64,000 bases of DNA from Candidatus Binatota bacterium. Its GTDB lineage: Bacteria; Desulfobacterota; Binatia; UBA1149. The notes beneath the pieces are model-generated. The model worked only from the letters and a program-made list of their open reading frames with translations, made no database searches and was not told where the DNA came from. The stretch's first letter is position 1; each line of letters begins with the position of its first letter. Below are positions 1 through 8,388 of this stretch, in pieces. Where the stretch lies: positions 124,887 through 188,886 of the forward strand of contig DUBO01000051.1 in assembly GCA_012960245.1 (NCBI GenBank). Reading direction: 5' to 3'. The translations under genes were made by a program, and so were the position numbers.

Positions 1-2
1 CG

Positions 3-2258
3 CCGGATGGTCATGTCACTGGTTTGCTCAAGGGCAGATCCCGCAGCATCGGGGCGCAGGCATTCGAGGCCGACGTGGTTTCGGTCAAGGACAGCGCTTC
101 TGGTGGAAGCCGGCTGCTGCTCGACGCCGTAGAGACCGCTGCCAGCGGACGGCTGGCCGGTCGCGTGGTGCTCTACCTGCGTCACGGCGGTGAGGATTCG
201 CTCGCGGGAAGGCGCATTGCCTTGTCATCCACTCTCAGGAGGATAAGCGACTTCGGCAACCCGGGGGAAAGCAGCTGGCGCGACTGGAACGGCAGGCGGG
301 GCGTTTTTGTAAGCGCCTGGTCCTGGAGCTCCGAGGGCCTGGCGGACCTGGGTCCAGCGTACGGTTTCGATGCTGCCCTCGCGCGCGCGCGGGCCGAGCT
401 GGCCGCTGACATCAGGCGCGGGCGTGGCCCCGGAGCGGGACTGGTGGCGGCGCTGGTCACCGGTCATCGCGATGGAATAAGCCCGGACGACCTCGCGGCC
501 ATCCGCGACTCGGGACTCGGCCACCTGTTGGCCATCTCGGGATTGCACATAGGCCTGGTCGCCGGCGTGGTGTACGCACTGCTGCACGGGTTGTTGCTGG
601 CGCTACCGCGCTTGCCGGTGCTGTACGACGTCAGGCGTCCGGCGTTGCTCGCGGCGCTTGCCGCGGCAGGTGCTTACGGGCTCATGGCCGGTGGCCGGGT
701 GCCGGTGCTACGGGCGGTGATCATGCTCGCGCTGCCATCGCTGTTGTTGTGGGCAGGGCGGCGGACAGCGGCTGGTTACGGCCTGGCGCTGGCCTGCGTG
801 TCGTTGCTATTGTGGCGTGGCGGAATGGCGGCCGAGGCTGGTTTTCAACTATCGTTCTCCGCCGTCTGCGGGCTGATGCTGCTGGGCTCGGCGCGCCGCC
901 TGCCCGAAGGGCAACCGCGCACCTGGGCCCGCCGGGCCGTCGACTACCTGGCTGTCTGCCTGGTTGCCTGGTACTGCACCGCTCCACTGGCCGCGCAGCA
1001 CTTCGGCAGACTCAGCCTGGTGGCGCCGCTGGTCAACCTTCCGGCCTTGCCGCTGGTGGCCGTCACGGTGACATCAGCTCTGGCGTTGGTGCTTTGTTGG
1101 CTCTTTCTGCCGCTGCTGTTTTCCCCGCTGCTGGGCTTGGCCGTATTTTTTGCCGAACTGTTACTCGGCCTTGCCCGCCTGGGCGCGGGCATTCCGGGAG
1201 CCGGGCTGAACGTTGTTGCGCCGGGCTGGCCACTGCTGATGCTGCTGCTCGCAGGTCCACCTCTCCTGCTGTTTTCAAAACGCCGTCGACTGACGGCCGG
1301 CATCCTGCTGGTTGCAACCACTGCCTGCCTGTCGCTGGCCTGGCAGCAGCGCTGGACGCAGGACAGCCTCGAAATCGTATTTGCCTCGGTGGGGCAGGGG
1401 GACTCCACGCTGGTCAGGCTTCCCGGTGGCAGGGTGCTGCTCGTGGATGGTGGCCCGCCCGGCCGCGGAAACCTGGTACTGAGTCCGCTGCTCAGGCGCA
1501 TGCAGATAGGACGCGTAGACACGATGCTGGCCACGCACGTGCAGAGCGACCACTGGGGAGGTTTCGATGATCTGGTCGAGCGTGTCGAGGCAGGCCGGTT
1601 CGTGTGGCCCGGGGGCCGCTGTGAGAGTTCTTCCTTCGGCCGTTTTCTCGAGCGCCTGGATCGAGCGGGCGTACCCGTGGTTGCAATGCATGGTAAGGGG
1701 CGTTTCTCGGTCGAAGGGCGGGAGGGTGCAGGGAGGGAGGGTGCAGGTCGCTTGCGCCTGCGGATTCTCAATCCGCCCGACGGCAGCGGCGAGTGCGCGT
1801 CCAATGACCGTTCGCTGGTGTTGCTTCTGGCCTGGGGGGGGCGACGCGTGTTGCTCACCGGCGACATTGAATCCAAGGCCGAAAGCCGCGTGTTGCAAGG
1901 CCTGCAGCGAGGTCGCCGCCTGGACGTAGTCAAGGTGCCCCACCACGGCAGCTCGAGCTCTTCAACGGCCGGCCTGGTCAGCAGGGCCTGCCCGGCGCTG
2001 GCGGTGGCATCGGCAGGGCGCGACAATCACTGGGGCTTTCCGCGGCCCGAGGTCGTGGAGCGTTGGCAGCGCGGGGGCTGTAGCTTCCTGTCAACATCCC
2101 AACAGGGCGCAGTCCGCGTGCTGCTGGAACGCGTGCCGGGCAGGCGGCGCGCGGCGATGACTGTTTATAACGGCAATGGGCGCGTTGACTATTCGGGGGG
2201 TCGACCCGATAAAGGGCCGCGCCGGGCCGGACACGACGGGCCTCGAGGGCGTCGATGA
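3..2258 (+). CDS. comEC: ComEC/Rec2-type DNA uptake channel, 5' truncated by window edge
   Basis: Inner-membrane channel protein that in competent bacteria carries single-stranded DNA into the cytoplasm. The frame is open to the first base of the window, so the true start lies upstream; about 750 residues are visible. In order: the end of the N-terminal DUF4131 region, the competence-domain signature SGLGHLLAISGLHIGLVAG (near residue 170), several hydrophobic segments to about residue 440, and a C-terminal metallo-beta-lactamase-like domain with VGQGDS, a THVQSDHWGG motif and KVPHHGS. The motif normally reads HxHxDH or HxDxDH; here the third position is Gln. The stop overlaps hisS by four bases (ATGA). 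Many non-competent bacteria keep comEC, so natural transformation is not implied. Confidence 0.9.
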   Translation, partial: PDGHVTGLLKGRSRSIGAQAFEADVVSVKDSASGGSRLLLDAVETAASGRLAGRVVLYLRHGGEDSLAGRRIALSSTLRRISDFGNPGESSWRDWNGRRGVFVSAWSWSSEGLADLGPAYGFDAALARARAELAADIRRGRGPGAGLVAALVTGHRDGISPDDLAAIRDSGLGHLLAISGLHIGLVAGVVYALLHGLLLALPRLPVLYDVRRPALLAALAAAGAYGLMAGGRVPVLRAVIMLALPSLLLWAGRRTAAGYGLALACVSLLLWRGGMAAEAGFQLSFSAVCGLMLLGSARRLPEGQPRTWARRAVDYLAVCLVAWYCTAPLAAQHFGRLSLVAPLVNLPALPLVAVTVTSALALVLCWLFLPLLFSPLLGLAVFFAELLLGLARLGAGIPGAGLNVVAPGWPLLMLLLAGPPLLLFSKRRRLTAGILLVATTACLSLAWQQRWTQDSLEIVFASVGQGDSTLVRLPGGRVLLVDGGPPGRGNLVLSPLLRRMQIGRVDTMLATHVQSDHWGGFDDLVERVEAGRFVWPGGRCESSSFGRFLERLDRAGVPVVAMHGKGRFSVEGREGAGREGAGRLRLRILNPPDGSGECASNDRSLVLLLAWGGRRVLLTGDIESKAESRVLQGLQRGRRLDVVKVPHHGSSSSSTAGLVSRACPALAVASAGRDNHWGFPRPEVVERWQRGGCSFLSTSQQGAVRVLLERVPGRRRAAMTVYNGNGRVDYSGGRPDKGPRRAGHDGPRGRR
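1721..1750 (+). repeat. Two-copy 15-bp in-frame tandem repeat inside comEC
   Basis: Two adjacent 15-base units, identical over their first 12 bases, encode a duplicated REGAG pentapeptide in the linker before the last strands of the beta-lactamase-like domain of ComEC. Period 15 keeps the frame. It is probably a slippage product in a flexible loop. Confidence 0.6.
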
Positions 2259-3535
2259 AACTGGCAGCAGTCAAGGGATTTCGCGACATTCAGGCTGGCG
2301 AAGTGCTGGCGCGACGAGCTGTGCTCGAAGCAAGCTGTGAGGTCCTCGAAAACTACGGCTTCCAGGAACTCGAACTGCCACTGCTCGAAAAGGTCGAGCT
2401 CTTCAAGCGGACCGTGGGCGACACTTCCGACATAGTCGAAAAAGAAATGTATACCTTCGAGGATCGAGACGGCTCCACGCTGGCGTTGAGACCCGAGGGA
2501 ACCGCTTCGCTGGTGCGCGCCTACCTGGCCGCCGGCATGGCTCGATCGCAGCCCGAGGGTCGGTTCTACTACCGGGGGCCCATGTTCAGGAGGGAACGCC
2601 CTCAGAAGGGGCGCTTTCGTCAGTTCAGCCAGATCGGAGCCGAAATGCTTGGTCGCAGCGACCCCGCGGCCGATGCCGAGGCCGTGACGCTGGTGGCCGA
2701 CATCTGCGAAGCCGTCGGCTTGAGGGAGTACCGTGTCGAGCTCAACAGCCTGGGCGACGAGGCTTGCCGCCCCGCTTACAGGAAGGCACTTGCGGCCTGG
2801 GGCGAGGAACGAATAGATTCGCTGTGCGACGACTGTCGCTCGCGCTTGAAGCGTAACCCGCTGCGCCTGCTCGATTGCAAGGTCGAGGCTTGCAAGGAGG
2901 CGATGCAGGGAGCGCCGATGATGGTGGACTCTCTGTGCGATGACTGTGAGAGCCACCACGGCAGGGTCAAGGAGCTCCTGGCCGAGTCGGGGGTCGAGGT
3001 CACCGCCAATCCCCGCATGGTACGCGGCCTGGACTACTATTGTCGCACAGCATTCGAAGTGACGGCAGCCGGCCTGGGTTCGCAGGACGCCGTGGGCGGG
3101 GGCGGTCGCTATGATGGCCTGGCCGCTTCGCTGGGCGGGCCCGATATCGCCGGTGTCGGCTTCGCTTTCGGGCTGGAGCGCATGGTGCTGGCGGCGGCAG
3201 GCCAGGAGCCCGGCGCGCCGCCTGTCGATATAGTGGTTGCCCCACTCGAAGAGCGTGCCCTGGGCGCGGTGCTGGGCCTGGCCCGACGCCTGAGGCGGGC
3301 CGGCAAGCGCGTGGAAGTCGAAAGTCCTTCGCGCAGTCTCAAGGCACAGATGAAGCGGGCCGACCGTTCGGGGGCAGCCTGCGTGTTGCTGGTCGGCGAG
3401 GCTGAGCTGGAAGCCGGTAAGGCTACGCTGCGCGACATGGTTAACAAGGCCGATCACGCGCAGCTTATCGAGATTGATGGCGACGCGGAACAGATGATCA
3501 AGTGCATAGGGGAGGCGGTAAAAAGTGGAGCGTAG
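2255..3535 (+). CDS. hisS: Histidyl-tRNA synthetase
   Basis: Cytoplasmic class II aminoacyl-tRNA synthetase that charges tRNA-His; 426 residues, the usual bacterial length. It opens with the typical AVKGFRDI segment. Visible signatures include the LRPEGT stretch (near residue 80), the histidine-binding motif RGLDYYCRTAFEV, GGGGRYDGL and the motif 3 stretch GVGFAFGLERM. The C-terminal anticodon-binding domain starts near PVDIVVAPLEE. The ATG overlaps the comEC stop (ATGA), and the 3' end overlaps aspS by 11 bases, so hisS and aspS are very likely cotranscribed and translationally coupled. The hisS-aspS pairing is common in bacteria. Confidence 0.97.
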   Translation: MKLAAVKGFRDIQAGEVLARRAVLEASCEVLENYGFQELELPLLEKVELFKRTVGDTSDIVEKEMYTFEDRDGSTLALRPEGTASLVRAYLAAGMARSQPEGRFYYRGPMFRRERPQKGRFRQFSQIGAEMLGRSDPAADAEAVTLVADICEAVGLREYRVELNSLGDEACRPAYRKALAAWGEERIDSLCDDCRSRLKRNPLRLLDCKVEACKEAMQGAPMMVDSLCDDCESHHGRVKELLAESGVEVTANPRMVRGLDYYCRTAFEVTAAGLGSQDAVGGGGRYDGLAASLGGPDIAGVGFAFGLERMVLAAAGQEPGAPPVDIVVAPLEERALGAVLGLARRLRRAGKRVEVESPSRSLKAQMKRADRSGAACVLLVGEAELEAGKATLRDMVNKADHAQLIEIDGDAEQMIKCIGEAVKSGA

Positions 3536-5282
3536 CTGTTATTGCAGTGAACCGCGCGCGGGGCAGGCAGGCGAAACCCTGCTGGTCGCGGGTTGGGTTC
3601 ATTCGAGGCGGGATCACGGGGGAATAATCTTCGTAGACCTGCGCGATCATACGGGCTTGTTGCAGGTGGTGTTTGATCCCCAGGAAAACGCGACCGCGCA
3701 CGAGCTGGCCGGTCAACTACGTGGGGAGTTCGTTATCGCCGTCGAAGGTCACCTGCGCGAGCGCAGCGAGGAGACAGTTAACCCCGAGCTGCCGACCGGT
3801 TCGGTTGAAATCATGGTCGACAGGCTCGAGATACTCAACAGCGCCAAGCCAAGCCCTTTTCCGATCGAGGACGACGCTCGCATTACCGAGAACGTGAGGT
3901 TGAGTTACCGTTACCTCGACCTGCGCCGCCCCGTTATGCAGCGTAACCTGCGCTTGAGGCACGAAGTCGTATCGATAACGCGGCGCTGGTTTGACGAATC
4001 GGGATTCATCGAGGTGGAGACCCCGATGCTCACACGCAGCACTCCCGAGGGCGCGCGCGATTACCTTGTGCCCAGTCGTGTGTATCCGGGCAGCTTTTTT
4101 GCCCTGCCGCAGTCACCGCAGTTGTTCAAGCAGCTTCTCATGGTCTCGGGCGTGGACCGCTACTACCAGGTGGCCCGCTGCTTTCGCGACGAAGACCTCA
4201 GGGCCGACCGGCAGCCCGAGTTCACGCAGATTGATATAGAGATGGCTTTTGCCGATTCCGACCAGGTGATGGCCGGTGTCGAGGGGCTTTTGAAGAAATT
4301 GTTCACCGAGCTGGCGGGGCAGTCCTTCGACGCACCGTTTCCGCGCTTGACCTGGCACGACTCGATGGATCGCTACGGCAGCGACCGCCCCGACACCCGT
4401 TTCGGGATGGAGCTGGTCGATCTCAGCGACGTCTTCGCGCAGAGCGAGTTCAAAGTGTTTCGCTCGGTGGTGGAAGGCGGCGGCGTGGTGAAGGCCATTG
4501 TCGTGCGCGGTGGCGCCGAAATGTCGCGCAAGGAACTCGACAACCTCGGCGAGGTTGCAAAAACCCACGGCGCGGGTGGCCTGGCGTGGATAAAGATCAA
4601 CACTGACGGGTGGCAATCGCCGGTGGTCAAGTTTTTCTCGGACGCAGAGAAAGAGGCACTCTCGGAGCGTTGCCAACCGGCCGACGGAGACCTGGTTCTT
4701 TTTGGTGCAGACAGCTACCGGGTGGTCTGCGACGTGCTCGGCAACCTGCGTTGTCACGTGGCTGAGCTCAGGGGGCTCGCTGATCCCGAACGCTTTGATT
4801 TCCTCTGGGTGGTCGACTTCCCGCTGGTGGAATACAATGAAGGCGACAAGCGTTGGCAGGCGCTGCACCACCCGTTTACGGCCCCGCGGCCTGACCACGT
4901 GGACAAGCTGGACGAGTCCCCGGGCTCGGTGCTGGCAGACGCCTACGACGTGGTTCTCAACGGGGTCGAGCTGGGTGGTGGCTCGGTTCGTATTCACAGC
5001 CCCGAATTGCAGCAGCAGGTGCTGGGCGTGCTCGGCATCGACAAGGAAGAAGCGGGGGAGAAGTTCGGTTTTCTGCTCGAGGCGCTTTCTTTCGGCGCGC
5101 CACCGCACGCCGGACTCGCCCTGGGGCTGGACAGGCTGGTGGGCATGCTTACCGGTTGCGACTCTATCCGCGATGTCATCGCGTTTCCCAAAACCCAGCG
5201 AGCGGCCTGTCCGCTGACCGACGCGCCGTCGCCCGTCGATCTCGCCCAGCTGAGAGGGCTGGGCTTGAGGAAAGACGCGTGA
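3525..5282 (+). CDS. aspS: Aspartyl-tRNA synthetase, bacterial type
   Basis: Class II synthetase for tRNA-Asp; 585 residues, full length for the bacterial form with its extra GAD insertion domain. The N-terminal OB-fold anticodon domain contains GWVHSRRDHGGIIFVDLRD (about residues 23-41), followed by the catalytic core with FRDEDLRADRQPEFTQID and the C-terminal GLDRLVGMLTG plus RDVIAFPKTQ signatures. The GTG start sits inside the hisS 3' end, preceded by a good GGGGAGG Shine-Dalgarno about 8 bases upstream. Whether it also charges tRNA-Asn (a non-discriminating enzyme) cannot be judged here, because no gatCAB or asnS gene lies in the window. Confidence 0.97.
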   Translation: MERSCYCSEPRAGQAGETLLVAGWVHSRRDHGGIIFVDLRDHTGLLQVVFDPQENATAHELAGQLRGEFVIAVEGHLRERSEETVNPELPTGSVEIMVDRLEILNSAKPSPFPIEDDARITENVRLSYRYLDLRRPVMQRNLRLRHEVVSITRRWFDESGFIEVETPMLTRSTPEGARDYLVPSRVYPGSFFALPQSPQLFKQLLMVSGVDRYYQVARCFRDEDLRADRQPEFTQIDIEMAFADSDQVMAGVEGLLKKLFTELAGQSFDAPFPRLTWHDSMDRYGSDRPDTRFGMELVDLSDVFAQSEFKVFRSVVEGGGVVKAIVVRGGAEMSRKELDNLGEVAKTHGAGGLAWIKINTDGWQSPVVKFFSDAEKEALSERCQPADGDLVLFGADSYRVVCDVLGNLRCHVAELRGLADPERFDFLWVVDFPLVEYNEGDKRWQALHHPFTAPRPDHVDKLDESPGSVLADAYDVVLNGVELGGGSVRIHSPELQQQVLGVLGIDKEEAGEKFGFLLEALSFGAPPHAGLALGLDRLVGMLTGCDSIRDVIAFPKTQRAACPLTDAPSPVDLAQLRGLGLRKDA

Positions 5283-5932
5283 AGCTGCGCGCAGTCACGG
5301 CGGTTATGGCCCTGGCCCTGGCATCGATCACGGCCCTGGGTGGCTGCTCGGGCAAGGAAGAACTCTCCATGGACCTGGTCGACGGCCGCGAGGGCGTGGT
5401 AGCCATAGCCGTGCTGCCGGCAGCCTGGAGCGATGGCAAAACCAGCAACTCCTGCGAGCTCTGCCCGGACGCCTTGGTGCTCAAGCCGGTTGCCGGCGGC
5501 GACGCGGAGCTGGTTACCGCTTTTTTCTACGAGGCCCTGGCCCGCCATCCCGCCTACCGCACCCTGTCCCGGAACTCCGTTTCGTCCCGCAAGGGTGAGA
5601 GCAAGCAACAGTTGGTCGAACGGCTCGTGGCCCAGGGCGAGATCGATGTCTTTCTCGTCCCGGCCCTGGCCGAGACCGTGCAGCGCGTGGGGACGGCAAG
5701 GACGGCCACCGTTTCGGGGGAGGCCACGGTTTACGCGGCCTTACTCGGCGCCGATGGGCTCGAACGCAGGTGGAGCGGTACAGAGTACGGCGGCCAGGAA
5801 ATGCCGGGGATGTATGGCCGGATTTCGATGATGGCCACGGGAGAAGAACTCCGATTAAACAGCGCCATGGAGCAGGCCGACCTTCATGTCCGTGAGCTGG
5901 TGGCCCGCATGGTGAAGGCCGCGGGGCGCTGA
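5279..5932 (+). CDS. Lipoprotein of unknown function
   Basis: A 217-residue protein starting at a GTG that overlaps the aspS stop (GTGA). The N-terminus is a classical type II signal peptide: basic residues, a hydrophobic run, then the lipobox ALGGC with the acylated Cys near residue 23. The mature part starts SGKEELSMDLVDGREGVVAIAVLP and looks soluble and mixed alpha/beta. Two cysteines (SCELC, near residues 58-62) form a CxxC-like pair. I do not recognise the family; the phrase VAIAVLP followed by an alternating pattern resembles lipoproteins of the FlgO/GNA1162/LptE-like kind, but that is only an impression. It sits between a tRNA synthetase and folD, a context that gives no functional hint. 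Confidence 0.75.
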   Translation: MKLRAVTAVMALALASITALGGCSGKEELSMDLVDGREGVVAIAVLPAAWSDGKTSNSCELCPDALVLKPVAGGDAELVTAFFYEALARHPAYRTLSRNSVSSRKGESKQQLVERLVAQGEIDVFLVPALAETVQRVGTARTATVSGEATVYAALLGADGLERRWSGTEYGGQEMPGMYGRISMMATGEELRLNSAMEQADLHVRELVARMVKAAGR

Positions 5933-5933
5933 C

Positions 5934-6848
5934 GTGAGCGGTGGCGGTGCGACAGCGGGCGGCGCTTCCGACGGAGAAGCCGCGGGCGCGAAGCTTATAG
6001 ACGGCAAGGCCGAGTCGGCGGCTGTAAGGGCCGAGGTGGCAGCCGACGTTGAGAGCCGGGTGGCCGCCGGTGCAAGAAAACCGGGGCTGGCCACTATACT
6101 GGTCGGCGACGACCCCGCGTCGGCGGTTTACGTGGCGCGTAAGATTCGCGAGGCCGGCGAGGTGGGCATGAACTCCGAGCACCGAGCGTTGCCCGCGGAC
6201 GTGAGCATGCAGGAGCTGTTGGCCGTCATCGAAGACTGCAACCGCGACGAGGGCATCGATGGCATTATCGTGCAGCTTCCGCTGCCGGCCCAACTCGACG
6301 AAGACGCGGCCGTGGCAGCCGTGGATCCGGTCAAGGACGTGGACGGCCTGCACCCCGTAAACCAGGGCGCTTTGTTTACCGGCCGGCCCGGACTGCGGCC
6401 TTGCACGCCGGTGAGCTGCGTGCACCTCATGGATACCACGGGCGTTGATCTCACCGGCCTGCACGCGGTCGTCGTAGGTCGCTCGGCACTGGTGGGCAAG
6501 CCGGTGGCAATGCTGCTGCTCGAGCGCCACGCCACGGTGGTGCTGTGTCACTCGCGCACCGCCGACCTGCAACGGCAGGTAGAAAGCGCCGACGTACTGG
6601 TGGTGGCCATAGGCAGCCCCCGCGTCATTCCCGGCGAGTGGGTAAAGCCCGGCTCGGTCGTGATCGATGTGGGCATCAACCGTGTAGACGGCCGCCTCGT
6701 GGGCGATATCGGTTTTGACGCAGCCAGGCAGCGAGCTGCCCACATAACTCCTGTTCCGGGCGGCGTCGGCCCGATGACGGTGGCGGTACTGCTGCGCAAT
6801 ACGCGCGACGCGTGGCTTGCTTCTCTCGCGGCAGAGAGCGCAGCGTGA
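5934..6848 (+). CDS. folD: Bifunctional methylenetetrahydrofolate dehydrogenase/cyclohydrolase
   Basis: Interconverts 5,10-methylene-, methenyl- and 10-formyl-tetrahydrofolate using NADP. It is 304 residues, of which the first 19 or so are a Gly/Ala-rich extension before the usual start of the family (KLIDGKAES). The catalytic YVARK motif (Lys70), DGIIVQLPLP, the Rossmann signature VVGRSALVGKPVA and TPVPGGVGPMT are intact. The GTG start at 5934 is the only initiation codon before the conserved domain. The gene ends in a GTGA overlap with gcvT, so methylene-THF made by the glycine cleavage system is placed directly with the enzyme that oxidises it. Confidence 0.96.
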   Translation: MSGGGATAGGASDGEAAGAKLIDGKAESAAVRAEVAADVESRVAAGARKPGLATILVGDDPASAVYVARKIREAGEVGMNSEHRALPADVSMQELLAVIEDCNRDEGIDGIIVQLPLPAQLDEDAAVAAVDPVKDVDGLHPVNQGALFTGRPGLRPCTPVSCVHLMDTTGVDLTGLHAVVVGRSALVGKPVAMLLLERHATVVLCHSRTADLQRQVESADVLVVAIGSPRVIPGEWVKPGSVVIDVGINRVDGRLVGDIGFDAARQRAAHITPVPGGVGPMTVAVLLRNTRDAWLASLAAESAA

Positions 6849-7930
6849 GTGACGGTGCTGCGCGTACACCGCTATACGCGACTCACCTGGACGCCAGTGC
6901 CCGCATGGTCGAATTCTCGGGCTGGAGCATGCCGCTCCAATACAGCTCGATTGTAAAAGAACACAATGCCGTCAGGACTGCGGGCGGCATGTTCGATGCC
7001 AGCCACATGGGCGAAGTCGAACTGCGGGGGCCGGCTGCGATCGACGCCTGTGAGCACCTGTTTACCAGCGAGCTGAGAAAACTTTCGGTAGGCAGGGCAA
7101 AGTACGGGCTCATGTGTGAACCCTCGGGTGGCGTCATGGACGATGTCATCGTCTATCGTGTCGAGGAACAACGCTACATGGTGTGTCTAAACGCCGGTAA
7201 CGTAGAGGGGGACCTGGCCTGGATAAACGAGCACGCCGGCTCGCGCTGCGAGGTCGAGGACAGGAGCGCCGATACGGCCTTGATCGCGCTACAGGGACCC
7301 GCGGCGGCGACCGTGCTGGGCGAGCTTGTCGAGGGCGCCGCGGATCTGCCGCGCTTCGCCTGTCGCGAAATAATACTGGAGGGTGAAACGGCGCTGATGG
7401 CGAGAACCGGCTACACGGGCGAGGACGGTTTTGAATTGTTCCTCCCCTCGGCACGGGCCGAGGGCGTGTGGGACGCCCTTGCTGCCACTGGCGGGCCACT
7501 GGGGATAGTACCTGCCGGCCTTGGGGCCAGGGATACCCTGAGGCTCGAAGCCGGCTTGCCACTCTACGGCCACGAACTGGGTCTCGACATAAGTCCTCTC
7601 GAGGCGGGCCTTGGAAGGTTTGTGAGGGACGATATTGCAACGGCCATCGGGGGAGAGGCGCTGGCCGCCGAGCGTGAGCGCGGCCCCGCGCGCTGTCTGC
7701 TGGGCCTTCTGCCCAACGGTGCCATAGCCCGGCAGGGCCACGAGGTCCTGGCCGGGGACAAGGTGGTAGGCCGGGTCACGAGCGGAACGCATTCGCCCAG
7801 CCTGGGCCGGCCCGTGGCGATGGCCCTGGTCGACGCCGAGTCGTCAGCAGCCGGGCTCAGCGTCGACGTGAGGGGGCGTATCAAGCCCGCCGATGTGACG
7901 GCCCTGCCTTTTTATGTTAGGCAGCGCTGA
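6845..7930 (+). CDS. gcvT: Glycine cleavage system T protein (aminomethyltransferase)
   Basis: Transfers the methylene group from the aminomethyl-lipoyl arm of GcvH to tetrahydrofolate, releasing ammonia. The frame is open further upstream, but the GTG at 6845 overlaps the folD stop (GTGA) and gives 361 residues, the normal length, beginning just before TPLYATHLDASARMVEFSGW. Family signatures seen are MPLQYSSIVKEHNAVR, GMFDASHMGE, the folate-binding region with ALQGPAAATV, and RTGYTGEDGFEL. Next are a hairpin and gcvH, so the T and H subunits are cotranscribed unless the hairpin attenuates. Confidence 0.96.
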   Translation: MSDGAARTPLYATHLDASARMVEFSGWSMPLQYSSIVKEHNAVRTAGGMFDASHMGEVELRGPAAIDACEHLFTSELRKLSVGRAKYGLMCEPSGGVMDDVIVYRVEEQRYMVCLNAGNVEGDLAWINEHAGSRCEVEDRSADTALIALQGPAAATVLGELVEGAADLPRFACREIILEGETALMARTGYTGEDGFELFLPSARAEGVWDALAATGGPLGIVPAGLGARDTLRLEAGLPLYGHELGLDISPLEAGLGRFVRDDIATAIGGEALAAERERGPARCLLGLLPNGAIARQGHEVLAGDKVVGRVTSGTHSPSLGRPVAMALVDAESSAAGLSVDVRGRIKPADVTALPFYVRQR

Positions 7931-7932
7931 GT

Positions 7933-7956
7933 CACAGGTGTTTTTCAACACCCGTG
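7933..7956 (+). other. Stem-loop between gcvT and gcvH
   Basis: GGTGTT (7937-7942) and AACACC (7947-7952) form a perfect six-base stem over a TTTC loop, and CAC (7933-7935) with GTG (7954-7956) extend it past one mismatch. No T-run follows, so it is not an intrinsic terminator. It could be an RNA-processing or stability element separating gcvT from gcvH. The rest of this 62-base gap holds only the gcvH Shine-Dalgarno (AGAGGAGAGGA). Confidence 0.35.
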
Positions 7957-7992
7957 AATGGTTGAATCAAGGCTAAGGGTAGAGGAGAGGAC

Positions 7993-8385
7993 ATGGAGTT
8001 TCCTGATGACGTTCATTACACGGCGGAGCACGAGTGGCTGCGACTGGAAGACGACGGACTGGTCGTGGTAGGCATCACCGACTACGCGCAGGACCAGCTG
8101 GGCGACATCGTATTTGTACAGCTGCCCGACGTGGCCGACACTGTTATTTCCAAGGACGAGCAGCTGGCCGAAATCGAATCGGTAAAGACCGTATCTGAGG
8201 TCTACGCGCCTATCAGCGGCAAGGTGGTCAAGGTGAACACGGACTTGGCGGACGGCCCCGAGGTGCTCAACGAAGACCCCTACGGCTATGGCTGGCTGGT
8301 GCACATGGAGCCCAGCGGAGACGACCCGACCGCCGGTCTGATGTCGGCTGACGAGTACCGGGCCCTGGTCAGCGAGGGAGATTGA
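7993..8385 (+). CDS. gcvH: Glycine cleavage system H protein (lipoyl carrier)
   Basis: Small carrier (130 residues) whose lipoylated lysine shuttles the aminomethyl group between the P, T and L proteins. The lipoyl site is in ESVKTVSEVYAP, with Lys65 as the attachment residue. The N-terminus HYTAEHEWLRLEDDG and the C-terminal GYGWLVHMEP are typical. ATG start with a strong upstream AGAGGAGAGGA ribosome site. Part of the folD-gcvT-gcvH-gcvPA-gcvPB block. Confidence 0.97.
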   Translation: MEFPDDVHYTAEHEWLRLEDDGLVVVGITDYAQDQLGDIVFVQLPDVADTVISKDEQLAEIESVKTVSEVYAPISGKVVKVNTDLADGPEVLNEDPYGYGWLVHMEPSGDDPTAGLMSADEYRALVSEGD

Positions 8386-8388
8386 CGG

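Noticed and set aside
2189-3457. A 422-residue minus-strand open frame across hisS
   Set aside because: Antisense of hisS; no motifs, and a real gene there would break the comEC-hisS-aspS coupling.
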